Assembly (NCBI RefSeq): GCF_016598615.1
Contig: NZ_CP066831.1
Location: forward strand, 10,664,001-10,728,000
DNA from: Streptomyces liliifuscus
GTDB taxonomy: Bacteria > Actinomycetota > Actinomycetes > Streptomycetales > Streptomycetaceae
Length of the DNA stretch: 64,000 bases
Direction of reading: 5' to 3'
Program-made: the position numbers and the translations under genes
In this document: positions 25,215 to 33,377 of the stretch, in pieces
Numbering within the stretch: the first letter of the stretch is position 1
Layout of the letters: every line of letters begins with the position of its first letter
The notes under the pieces: model-generated
Database searches by the model: none
What the model was told of the DNA's origin: nothing
What the model saw: only the letters and a program-made list of their open reading frames with translations

Positions 25215-26150
25215 ATGGCAGTCCTGACCGCGCCCGAACGGAAGTCCCCGGCCCCGCCGTCGCCCCGCGGCAGGCGGACCGGGGGCCCGCGCCGTACGTC
25301 CCCGCTGGTGCTCGCGTTCGTCCTCGTCCCGCTCCTCGCCGAAGCGGTATGGGTGTTCTGGCCCGCCCTGCAGGGCTTCTACCTCGCCCTCACCAGCTGG
25401 GACGGCGTCTCCGCACCGCAGTTCGTCGGCCTGGACAACTTCCGGGAGATGGCCCACGACGAGGTCTTCCGCAGCGCGGCCGGCCACACCGTGCTGTGGC
25501 TCGTGCTCTTCGGCGGCCTCTCCGCCCTGCTCGGCCTGGCGGCCGCGCTGCTGCTCCAGCAGGAGCGGCGCGGAGTCGGCTTCTACCGCGCGGCCCTCTT
25601 CCTGCCCGTCGTCTTCTCCCTGGTCGCCACCGCCCTGGTCTGGCAGGCGATCTACCAGCCCGACGGCGTCCTGAACCAACTCCTGGAATCGGTCGGCCTC
25701 GGCAGCCTGCGCCACGCCTGGCTCGCCGACCAGGACACCGCCCTGTACGCGGTGATCGTGCCCGCACTGTGGCGGCAGATCGGCTACGTCATGGTCCTCT
25801 ACCTGGCCGGCCTCAAGGGCATCGACCCGGCCCTGTACGAGGCCGCCAAGGTCGACGGCGCGAGCTCCTGGCAGCGCTTCCGCCACGTCACCCTGCCCCA
25901 ACTCCGCAGCGTCAACGCGGTCGTCCTGTCCGTCATCGTCATCGACTCACTGCGTTCCTTCGACGTCGTGTGGTCGCTCACCCGCGGCGGCCCCTACCAC
26001 TCGTCCGAACTGCTGAGCACCTACATGTACTCAACCGCCTTCCAGTCCCTGCGACTCGGCTACGGCTCCGCCCTCGCCGTCGTCATCTTCGTGCTGGCCT
26101 TCGGCGTCATCTGCTCCTACCTCGTCCGCGCGTTCCGGGAGGCCGACTGA
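25215..26150 (+). CDS. ABC sugar transporter permease (MalF type)
   Basis: 311 residues with six predicted transmembrane segments. The cytoplasmic EAA loop YEAAKVDGASSWQRFRHVTLP, which contacts the ATPase, begins at about residue 212. It starts one base after the binding-protein stop codon and its stop overlaps the next gene's ATG, so translation is coupled. No ATP-binding protein is encoded in the operon. In Streptomyces such importers commonly share the multitask ATPase MsiK, and I infer the same here. Confidence 0.93.
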   Translation: MAVLTAPERKSPAPPSPRGRRTGGPRRTSPLVLAFVLVPLLAEAVWVFWPALQGFYLALTSWDGVSAPQFVGLDNFREMAHDEVFRSAAGHTVLWLVLFGGLSALLGLAAALLLQQERRGVGFYRAALFLPVVFSLVATALVWQAIYQPDGVLNQLLESVGLGSLRHAWLADQDTALYAVIVPALWRQIGYVMVLYLAGLKGIDPALYEAAKVDGASSWQRFRHVTLPQLRSVNAVVLSVIVIDSLRSFDVVWSLTRGGPYHSSELLSTYMYSTAFQSLRLGYGSALAVVIFVLAFGVICSYLVRAFREAD

Positions 26151-26998
26151 TGTCCGCCACGTCCACGGCCCTGCGCCGCAAGCGGGCCGCGACCGCCGGA
26201 TTCCACCTGGGCGCCGGGGCGTTGGCCCTCCTGTGGCTGCTGCCCATCGCCCTGGTCCTGGTGACCAGCCTGCGTACCTTCGACGACATCGCCGCGAACG
26301 GCCTGGGCAGCTGGCCGCAGTCCTTCACCCTCGACAACTTCGGCCAGGCCTGGAACGACGGCGGCCAGCAGCGCGCCCTGATCAACAGCCTGCTGGTCAC
26401 CGTGCCGTGCGTCCTGGTGACGCTCGCACTGGCCGCCATGGCCGCCTTCTCGCTCAGCCGCTACGAACTGCCCTTCCGCCGCTCCTTGTTGCTGCTCATG
26501 CTCGGCGGCAACCTGCTCCCGCCGCAGATCCTGCTCATCCCGGTCTCCAAGCTCAGCGAGCAGATGGGCGTCTTCGACACCCTGCCCGCACTGATCGGCG
26601 TACAGATCGGCTTCGGCGTCGGCTTCTACGTCTTCGTGCTGCACGGCTTCATGCGGTCCATACCGGCAGAGATCCAGCAGGCGGCGGTCGTCGACGGCGC
26701 CGGGCCCTGGCAGATCTTCTGGCGGATCATCCTCCCCCTCACCCGCCCCGCCCTGGCCGCCCTCAGCGCCCTGTCCTTCACCTGGATCTTCAACGACCTG
26801 CTCTGGGCCATCACCGTGCTGCGCAGCGACACCAAGATGCCGATCACCGCGGCCCTCATCGGACTTCAGGGACAGTACGTATCGATGTGGAACGTGATCG
26901 CCGCCGGCTCCGTCATCGCCGCCGCTCCCACCGTGGCCGTGTTCCTGCGGTTCCAGCGGCACTTCGTGGCCGGCCTCAACCTGGGAGCGGTGAAGTGA
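26150..26998 (+). CDS. ABC sugar transporter permease (MalG type)
   Basis: 282 residues from the ATG at 26150, which overlaps the preceding stop as ATGA. It has six predicted membrane segments. The EAA-type motif is QQAAVVDGAGPWQIFWRIILP, here with Gln in place of the usual leading Glu. It forms a heterodimeric channel with the upstream MalF-type protein. The stop codon overlaps the GTG of the GH36 gene (GTGA), tying uptake directly to the intracellular hydrolase. Confidence 0.93.
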   Translation: MSATSTALRRKRAATAGFHLGAGALALLWLLPIALVLVTSLRTFDDIAANGLGSWPQSFTLDNFGQAWNDGGQQRALINSLLVTVPCVLVTLALAAMAAFSLSRYELPFRRSLLLLMLGGNLLPPQILLIPVSKLSEQMGVFDTLPALIGVQIGFGVGFYVFVLHGFMRSIPAEIQQAAVVDGAGPWQIFWRIILPLTRPALAALSALSFTWIFNDLLWAITVLRSDTKMPITAALIGLQGQYVSMWNVIAAGSVIAAAPTVAVFLRFQRHFVAGLNLGAVK

Positions 26999-29058
26999 CG
27001 TCGTACCCGCGCTGGACCCTGCGCACCGAGCACACCAGCTACACCGTCCGGCTGTCCCCGGACGGCCCGTGGGCCGAACTCGACGCCTGGGGTCCGCTCG
27101 GCGTCGAAGACGGCCCCTCCGCCCTCGACTGGTCCCACCGCACCCACTTCGTCACCCCCGCCGACGCGGCCCCCGCCGAGTACCTGCCGTACGGGCTGCG
27201 GCCGTTCACGGGATCAGAGCTGGTCGCGGCACGTCCGGGCCAGGACCGGGGCTCGTGGTGGGACTTCGACAGTGCGGAGGAGGGGGAGGGAAGCCTGCGG
27301 CTCACCTTCACCGACGACGTCCTGGGACTGCGTACGGTCCTCTGCTACGAGACGGTTCCGGGCACGGACGTGATCCTCCGCTGGACCGAACTGACCTCCA
27401 CGCAGGAACTGCGCCTGGAGCGGCTCGACTCGGCCGCAGTGAACATCCCCGTCACGGGTGCCGCCCGGCTGACATACCTCACCGGCCAGTGGTCCCAGGA
27501 GTTCTGGCGCACCCAACTCGACCTGTCCCGTGGCACGTTCACCATGGGCAGCCTCCAGGGCGCGCCCGGACACGGGTACGCACCCTGGCTCGCCGTGCAG
27601 GACGGGGAGGCCGAGGCGGCATACGGCATCGCCCTCGAATGGTCCGGCAACTGGCACATCACCGCGGAGGCCGAGCCGGGCGGCAGCGTACGCGTCCGCG
27701 CCGGGCGGGTCCCGCACGAGGGAGTCGTACACCTGACCCCCGGCGACACCCTCACCACCCCCCGCCTCGCCTGCGCCTTCAGCCCCGACGGCCTCGACGG
27801 CCTCTCCCGCGTCTGGCACCGCTACGAACGCCACCTCGCGGGCGAGCGACTGAACCGCCCCCGCAAGGTGCTCTACAACTCCTGGGAGGCCACCGGCTTC
27901 GACGTCGACGCGGCCGGCCAGCTGGAACTGGCCAAGCTGGCCGCCGACATCGGCGCCGAACTGTTCGTCGTCGACGACGGATGGTTCACCGGCCGCGGCG
28001 ACGACACCGGGGGACTGGGCGACTGGTACCCGGACCCGGCGGCGTTCCCACAGGGCTTCGGCCCGTTCGTCGAGGACATCCGGGCGCTCGGGCTGGACTT
28101 CGGCCTGTGGGTCGAGCCCGAGGCCGTCAGCCCGACCAGCCGTCTGTACGCCGAACACCCCGAGTGGGTCTACCGGATCGAGGGCCGCCCCGCCCGCCTG
28201 GTCCGCAACCAGCTGCTGCTCGACCTGGGCCGCACGGACGTCCAGGACTTCGTGATCGGCACGCTCGACCGGCTGCTCGGCGCCTACGACATCAGCTACC
28301 TCAAGTGGGACATGAACCGCCCGCCCACCGAGCGCGGGCGCCCCGGCCACGGTCCTGCCGACCTGGACGCGGAGCATGTCGCCGGGTATCTGCGCGTCCT
28401 GGACCACCTGCGTGCCGCCCATCCCGACGTCACCGTCGAGGGCTGCGCGGGCGGCGGCGGGCGGATCGAGCACGCGACCATCGCCCGCACCGACGTCGTG
28501 TGGCCCAGCGACAACACCGCTCCCCTGGACCGGCTTTCGGTCCAGCACGGGTTCCTGCACGCCCACGCCCCGCACGTCATGAGCTCCTGGGTCACCGACG
28601 CCCCCGGCATCCTCGACCCACGCCCCCGCAGCCTCGCGTTCCGATTCGTCAACGCCATCTGCGGTGTCCTCGGGATCGGCGCCGACCTGCGCGCCTGGAC
28701 GCCGCAGGAGCGGGCCGAGGCCGCCGAGTGGATCGCCCGGTACAAGCGGGTGAGGGACGTCGTCCATCGGGGAGAGGCCCGCCTCCTCGGCACGCCGGAC
28801 GACAGCACCTGCGGAGTGCAGTACGACCTCGACGACCGCACGGTCGTCGCCGCGCTCGGCACCGGCCGCCTGGACGGGGCCCCGCTCCTGCCCGGGCGGC
28901 CCGACCGGCTGCGGCTGCGGGACCTGGAGCCGGCGGCGCACTATCGCGACACCGCGACGGGGACGACGTACAGCGGAGCCCATCTGCTCCATTACGGACT
29001 GCCGTTCGCGTGGAGCGCCGGCCATGACGCCGAACTGGTGGTGCTGATACGCCAGTGA
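26995..29058 (+). CDS. Intracellular GH36 alpha-galactosidase
   Basis: 687 residues from a GTG overlapping the permease stop; no signal peptide, so cytosolic. It has an N-terminal beta-supersandwich (about 1-290), a catalytic barrel (about 295-590) and a C-terminal beta domain. Diagnostic GH36 motifs are YNSWEATGFDV, FVVDDGWF, DWYPDPAAFPQGF and FGLWVEPEAV. The nucleophile is Asp439 in YLKWDMNR and the acid/base Asp506 in WPSDNT. The enzyme would release galactose from imported alpha-galactosides (melibiose, raffinose or galactomannan fragments). Its length is near the 700-730 of bacterial GH36 tetramers. It follows a dedicated importer and precedes galactose-oxidation genes, which strongly supports the assignment. 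Confidence 0.93.
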   Translation: MTSYPRWTLRTEHTSYTVRLSPDGPWAELDAWGPLGVEDGPSALDWSHRTHFVTPADAAPAEYLPYGLRPFTGSELVAARPGQDRGSWWDFDSAEEGEGSLRLTFTDDVLGLRTVLCYETVPGTDVILRWTELTSTQELRLERLDSAAVNIPVTGAARLTYLTGQWSQEFWRTQLDLSRGTFTMGSLQGAPGHGYAPWLAVQDGEAEAAYGIALEWSGNWHITAEAEPGGSVRVRAGRVPHEGVVHLTPGDTLTTPRLACAFSPDGLDGLSRVWHRYERHLAGERLNRPRKVLYNSWEATGFDVDAAGQLELAKLAADIGAELFVVDDGWFTGRGDDTGGLGDWYPDPAAFPQGFGPFVEDIRALGLDFGLWVEPEAVSPTSRLYAEHPEWVYRIEGRPARLVRNQLLLDLGRTDVQDFVIGTLDRLLGAYDISYLKWDMNRPPTERGRPGHGPADLDAEHVAGYLRVLDHLRAAHPDVTVEGCAGGGGRIEHATIARTDVVWPSDNTAPLDRLSVQHGFLHAHAPHVMSSWVTDAPGILDPRPRSLAFRFVNAICGVLGIGADLRAWTPQERAEAAEWIARYKRVRDVVHRGEARLLGTPDDSTCGVQYDLDDRTVVAALGTGRLDGAPLLPGRPDRLRLRDLEPAAHYRDTATGTTYSGAHLLHYGLPFAWSAGHDAELVVLIRQ

Positions 29059-29129
29059 GCCCGGTCCGGCATATGTTCTCAAGACGGCCGATCAACCGTC
29101 CCACGCCCGTGAAGGAGTCGAACCCCACG

Positions 29130-29903
29130 ATGGACCAGCCCGTACGACGGCACGGTGCCCGCTTCGGCGGCCGCACGGCCGTGGTCACCGGAGCGGCCTC
29201 TGGCATCGGAGCCGCCACGGCCGCACGCCTCGCCGAGGAAGGAGCCGCCGTCGTACTCGTCGACCTGGCCGAGGAGCGGGGCGAGGCCGTGGCGGAGCGG
29301 ATCGGCAAGGACGGCGGCCGGGCCCGGTTCGTGACCGCCGACGTCGCGGCCGAGGAGGACTGGGCCCGGGTCGTCGACACGGCGCACACCTACGGGCCCG
29401 TGGACGTCCTCGTCAGCAACGCCTTCACCGTCGACGTCACCCCCGCCCACGAGATGTCCCTCCCCTCCTGGCAGCGGCAGCTCGACGTCAACCTCACCGG
29501 CAGCTTCCTCGGCTTCCGGGCGGTGCTGCCCGATCTGCGGGACCGGCGGGGCGCAGTCGTGCTGACCTCGTCCGTCCACGCCCACAAGGGCATCCCCGGC
29601 CATCCCGCCTACGCCGCATCCAAGGGCGCCCTGCTCTCCCTGTGCGGACAACTCGCCGTCGAATACGGGCCCGAGGTACGCGTCAACGCCGTCGTCCCGG
29701 GCCCGATCCTGACCGCCGCCTGGGACAGGGTCCCGCCCGAGGACCGGGAACGCAGCATCGCCGAGACGGCGGTGCGCCGCTTCGGCTCCCCCGAGGAGGT
29801 CGCCGCCGCGATCGCGTTCCTCGGCGCCGACGAAGCCTCCTACATCACCGGGACGAGCCTCGTCGTGGACGGCGGCTGGAGCGTCGTCAAGGCCTCCGCA
29901 TGA
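29130..29903 (+). CDS. SDR oxidoreductase, proposed galactose dehydrogenase
   Basis: 257 residues from the ATG at 29130, preceded by GAAGGAG; the frame is open further upstream to a GTG overlapping the GH36 stop. Classical SDR features are present: cofactor loop TGAASGIGAAT, SNAF in place of NNAG, and the catalytic Ser (VVLTSSVHA) with Tyr and Lys in YAASK. Acidic DLAEE after the second strand suggests NAD preference. In this operon it most likely oxidises galactose at C1 to galactonolactone, which the downstream SMP-30 protein would open. Function is inferred from context; SDR sequence alone does not fix the substrate. Confidence 0.88.
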   Translation: MDQPVRRHGARFGGRTAVVTGAASGIGAATAARLAEEGAAVVLVDLAEERGEAVAERIGKDGGRARFVTADVAAEEDWARVVDTAHTYGPVDVLVSNAFTVDVTPAHEMSLPSWQRQLDVNLTGSFLGFRAVLPDLRDRRGAVVLTSSVHAHKGIPGHPAYAASKGALLSLCGQLAVEYGPEVRVNAVVPGPILTAAWDRVPPEDRERSIAETAVRRFGSPEEVAAAIAFLGADEASYITGTSLVVDGGWSVVKASA

Positions 29904-29937
29904 CCATGCTCCCTCAACAGCAGAAAGGCCCTACGAC

Positions 29938-30717
29938 ATGACGCCCTATGCCCGTCGCGGAGTGCACGGCCAGACCGTGGAACTCCTCGCCCGTCGCATC
30001 CTGGGCGGTGAGATCCCCGAGGGGGCCACGCTGGACCTGGTGGCACTGCAGAGCGAGCTGGACGTGAGCCTGACCGCGCTGCGCGAGTCGCTCAAGGTGC
30101 TCGCCGCCAAGGGAATGGTCGACGCCCGCCAGCGGCGCGGCACCTTCGTGCGGACCCGCGCCGAGTGGAACCTGCTCGACGCCGACGTGCTGCGCTGGCA
30201 GTTCGAGGGCGGCCGCACCAACGCGTCCGACCGCGCGCTGCTGCACAACCTTGCCGAAGTACGCGCCATCATCGAACCCGCCGCCGTGCGCCTGGCCGCC
30301 GAGCGCCGCACCGACGAGGACCTGGCAGCCCTGGACGCCGCCATCGAGGCGATGGGGGAGCGGGACGGTGACGCCGCCCACGCCGTCGAGTCCGACCTCG
30401 CCTTCCACCGCGCCCTGCTCAGCGCCACCCACAACGAACTCCTCGAACGAATGGAGATGGTCATCGAGTCCGGCCTGGCCCACCGCGACCGCATCGTGCA
30501 CAGCTCCCCGCACAGCGAGGACCCGGTCCCGGCCCACCGCGCCGTCCTGGACGCCGTACGCGACCGGGACCCTGGGGCCGCCGAGGCCGCGATGCGTGCC
30601 CTGCTCGACCAGGCCGGCCGCGATCTGGACCGCGTCGGCGACTCCGACTCCGACTCCGGCGCCGATTCGGTCTCCGATTCTGATTCCGCTTCCGTGGAAG
30701 GCTCCCGCTCCCAGTGA
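29938..30717 (+). CDS. GntR/FadR-family (FCD) regulator, DgoR-like
   Basis: 259 residues. The N-terminal winged helix (about 10-75: GQTVELLARRILGGEIPEG, LDVSLTALRESLKVLAAKG) is followed by an FCD ligand-binding domain (about 95-225) with the metal-binding His and Asp pattern (EVRAIIEPAAVRLAA, DLAFHRALLSATHNELL). In E. coli the dgo operon is controlled by DgoR, a GntR/FCD repressor that senses D-galactonate; the same arrangement here suggests that this protein senses galactonate. The last 28 residues are a Ser/Asp-rich tail (DSDSDSGADSVSDSDSAS) that is not part of the domain. The stop overlaps the GTG of dgoD. Confidence 0.92.
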   Translation: MTPYARRGVHGQTVELLARRILGGEIPEGATLDLVALQSELDVSLTALRESLKVLAAKGMVDARQRRGTFVRTRAEWNLLDADVLRWQFEGGRTNASDRALLHNLAEVRAIIEPAAVRLAAERRTDEDLAALDAAIEAMGERDGDAAHAVESDLAFHRALLSATHNELLERMEMVIESGLAHRDRIVHSSPHSEDPVPAHRAVLDAVRDRDPGAAEAAMRALLDQAGRDLDRVGDSDSDSGADSVSDSDSASVEGSRSQ

Positions 30718-31859
30718 AGATCACCCGCATCGAGACCTTCCTGGTCCCGCCCCGCTGGCTGTTCTGCCGCGTCGAGACCGACGAGGGCGTGGTCGGCTGG
30801 GGAGAACCGGTCGTCGAAGGGCGCGCCGAAGTCGTCCGCGCCGCCGTGGACGTCCTGGCCGAATACCTCGTCGGCCAGGACCCGCTGCGCATCCAGGACC
30901 ACTGGCAGGTCCTCACCAAGGGCGGCTTCTACCGGGGCGGCCCGGTCCTCTCCAGCGCCGTCGCCGGCCTCGACCAGGCCCTGTGGGACATCGCCGGGAA
31001 GGCGTACGGCGCTCCCGTGCACGCCCTGCTCGGCGGCCCGGTGCGCGACCGCGTCCGGGTCTACGCCTGGGTGGGCGGCGACGAACCCGCCGAGCTGACC
31101 GAGCAGATAGCCGCCCAGGTCGAGGCGGGCTTCACCGCCGTGAAGATGAACGCCGCCGGAGCCACCTCGCCGGTCCCCACCGCCGCCGAGACCGCCGCGG
31201 TCGTCGCCCGTGTGGCCGCCGCCCGCGAGGCACTCGGCCCGGACCGTGACGTCGCCGTCGACTTCCACGGCCGCTTCACCGCCGCGGGCGCCCGCCGCGT
31301 CCTCGCCGAACTCGCCCCGCTGCACCCGCTGTTCGTCGAGGAACCCGTCGTACCCGAGCAAGGCCATCTGCTGGCAGGGCTGGTCGCCGCGAGCCCCGTA
31401 CCGCTCGCCACCGGTGAACGCCTCTACGGACGCGCGGAGTTCCTGCCCGTGCTCGCCGCGGGCATCGCGGTCGCCCAGCCCGACCTGTCCCACGCCGGAG
31501 GCATCTCGGAGGTGCACCGCATCGCCTCGCTCGCCGAGACCTACGGCGCCCAGCTCGCCCCGCACTGCCCCCTCGGCCCCATCGCGCTCGCGGCCAGCCT
31601 CCAGATCGCGTTCGCCACCCCGAACTTCCTGATCCAGGAGCAGAGCCGCGGCATCCACTACAACAAGGACGCCGACCTGCTCTCCTACCTCGTCGACACC
31701 GAGCCCTTCCGGTTCGTCGACGGCCACGCCTCCCGCGGCGACGCCCCCGGCCTCGGCATCACCATCGACGAGGCCGCCGTCCGCGCCGCCGACCGCACCG
31801 GTCACGCCTGGCGCAATCCCGTGTGGCGGCACCTCGACGGCTCCTTCGCGGAGTGGTGA
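30714..31859 (+). CDS. dgoD: D-galactonate dehydratase
   Basis: 381 residues, the size of E. coli DgoD. It belongs to the mandelate-racemase branch of the enolase superfamily and converts D-galactonate to 2-keto-3-deoxygalactonate. Visible active-site signatures are KMN (about residue 144), metal ligand Asp with adjacent His in VAVDFHGR, Glu in LFVEEP, Glu in TGERLYGR, and the catalytic His in LAPHCPLGP. DFHGR and APHCPLGP are characteristic of DgoD and separate it from mandelate racemase and glucarate dehydratase. GTG overlaps the regulator stop. This gene anchors the assignment of the operon to galactonate metabolism. Confidence 0.93.
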   Translation: MKITRIETFLVPPRWLFCRVETDEGVVGWGEPVVEGRAEVVRAAVDVLAEYLVGQDPLRIQDHWQVLTKGGFYRGGPVLSSAVAGLDQALWDIAGKAYGAPVHALLGGPVRDRVRVYAWVGGDEPAELTEQIAAQVEAGFTAVKMNAAGATSPVPTAAETAAVVARVAAAREALGPDRDVAVDFHGRFTAAGARRVLAELAPLHPLFVEEPVVPEQGHLLAGLVAASPVPLATGERLYGRAEFLPVLAAGIAVAQPDLSHAGGISEVHRIASLAETYGAQLAPHCPLGPIALAASLQIAFATPNFLIQEQSRGIHYNKDADLLSYLVDTEPFRFVDGHASRGDAPGLGITIDEAAVRAADRTGHAWRNPVWRHLDGSFAEW

Positions 31860-31867
31860 CCACACCG

Positions 31868-32674
31868 ATGGACATCGTCACCGACCTTGCCCACGGCGGC
31901 CGTTGGACCTCACTGCGCACCGCGGGGCGCGAATGGCTCTGGCGGCGCGAGGCACCCGAACGGCAGAGCGTGTCACCCGGAGACGCTTTCGTGGACGCGG
32001 GCGGACTGGAAGAGTGCATCCCCACGGTCCGCGGCACCCCCGACCACGGTGACGCCTGGTCACGCCGCTGGACGCGCGACGGTGACAGCGACGTCGTCCA
32101 GTGCGACCGCTTCACCCTGACCCGCACGATCCACGGCACCGCGGAAGGCGCCGAGGTCGACTACGTGCTGAAGGCCGAGGGGGGCTTTCGTTTCGTCTGG
32201 GCCGCACACGCACTGCTCGACCTCTCCGACCGGGCGACGCCGCACATCCGCGAGGGAGCGAGCACCCGCCTCTTCCCCGAGGCGGCGCCACTGCTGGACC
32301 GGGCGTGGCCGCAAGGCGTCGCCTGGGTCGAAGGGAGCTGGCCCGCACCCTGCGGACTGCGCCTGGACCAACTCGGTCCGGACGACGGGACCGCCGTCGG
32401 AGCCGTCGCGGACGCCTCCCGCTGCTGCGTCCACGACCGGGCCGACCGGCTGTCGCTGTCCCTCGAAGCCGAAGGGCAGCCCGTGTCGATCGCCCTGTGG
32501 CGCAACCTGGGCGGCTTTCCCGCAGCGCACCCCTACCGCAGCACGGGCGTCGAACCGATGCTCGGCCGCGTGTTCGACCTCGCGGAGGCGGGCCCCGGCG
32601 ACGCTGCCCTCGTACCCGACTCGGGCGAGGTGCGATGGCGGCTGACACTGACCGCGAACTGCCGCTGTACCTGA
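31868..32674 (+). CDS. Aldose-1-epimerase-like protein (putative mutarotase)
   Basis: 268 residues from the ATG at 31868; a GTG at 31856 overlapping the dgoD stop is an alternative start. The all-beta sequence, including GGRWTSLRTAGREWLWRRE and FVDAGGLEECIPTV near the start and ALWRNLGGFPAAHPYRS near the end, resembles galactose-mutarotase-like proteins that bind hexose anomers, but I do not see the full catalytic His/Glu set with confidence. In this operon it could supply the anomer oxidised by the SDR. This is inferred; a sugar-binding role without catalysis is possible. Confidence 0.7.
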   Translation: MDIVTDLAHGGRWTSLRTAGREWLWRREAPERQSVSPGDAFVDAGGLEECIPTVRGTPDHGDAWSRRWTRDGDSDVVQCDRFTLTRTIHGTAEGAEVDYVLKAEGGFRFVWAAHALLDLSDRATPHIREGASTRLFPEAAPLLDRAWPQGVAWVEGSWPAPCGLRLDQLGPDDGTAVGAVADASRCCVHDRADRLSLSLEAEGQPVSIALWRNLGGFPAAHPYRSTGVEPMLGRVFDLAEAGPGDAALVPDSGEVRWRLTLTANCRCT

Positions 32675-32744
32675 ACCGACCTGTGTGAGCCTTGATCAAC
32701 CTCTATGAGTCTCAGTGAACCCGCGTGAAAAGGAGAGCTCGTCC

Positions 32745-33377
32745 ATGGATCTGCGAGCGGCCCTGGCCGCCCACCGCCTGGTCGCCATCATCCGCGGCAC
32801 CGACCCCGAAGCCTCGGTACGCACCGTGCTGACCCTCGCCGAGGAAGGCATCGAGCTGATCGAGGTCTCCCTGACCGGCGCGGACGCCCTGTCCGTCATC
32901 GAGCAGGCGCGCAAGGCGCTCGGGCCCGACCGGCCCCTCGGCGCCGGCACGGTCCTGACCGCCGACGACGCTCGCGCCGCTGAGCGGGCCGGTGCGAACT
33001 TCGCCGTCACCCCCGCACTCGGCGAAGGCGTCGTAGCGGCACGTGAACTCGGCCTGCCGGTCCTGGCCGGAGTCATGACCCCCACCGAAATCCTGGCCGC
33101 ACGCCCCCTCGGCGCCGCAGCGCTGAAGATCTTCCCGGCAGCCCAGGCCGGCGGCCCCGCCTATCTCAAGGCCCTGCGCGGCCCGTTCCCGCACGAACTG
33201 TTCGTGCCGGTGGGCGGGGTCGACGAGGCGGCAGCCCGGGCGTATCTGGCCGCCGGAGCGACCGCCGTCGGAGTCGGCTCCCCGCTGATCGGAGACGCGG
33301 CCGACGGCGGCAGCCTTACCGCGCTGCGCGACCGGGCCCGGGCCTTCTTGACCGTCGTACGGGAAGACAGGCCGTGA
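32745..33377 (+). CDS. dgoA: 2-dehydro-3-deoxy-6-phosphogalactonate (KDPG/KDPGal-type) aldolase
   Basis: 210 residues from the ATG at 32745 with AAAAGGAG upstream. It is a class I aldolase of the KDPG/KHG family: LVAIIRG at the start, Glu in IELIEVSLTG, GAGTVLT, and the Schiff-base Lys in ALKIFPAAQ, then VPVGGVD. It would cleave 2-keto-3-deoxy-6-phosphogalactonate to pyruvate and glyceraldehyde 3-phosphate. KDPG versus KDPGal preference is decided by context, namely dgoD and an alpha-galactosidase in the same operon. The stop overlaps the GTG of the next gene. Confidence 0.88.
   Translation: MDLRAALAAHRLVAIIRGTDPEASVRTVLTLAEEGIELIEVSLTGADALSVIEQARKALGPDRPLGAGTVLTADDARAAERAGANFAVTPALGEGVVAARELGLPVLAGVMTPTEILAARPLGAAALKIFPAAQAGGPAYLKALRGPFPHELFVPVGGVDEAAARAYLAAGATAVGVGSPLIGDAADGGSLTALRDRARAFLTVVREDRP

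Noticed and set aside
29946..31865. Long minus-strand frame across the GntR and DgoD genes
   Set aside because: Spans two clear plus-strand genes in a direction opposite to the operon; no motif.
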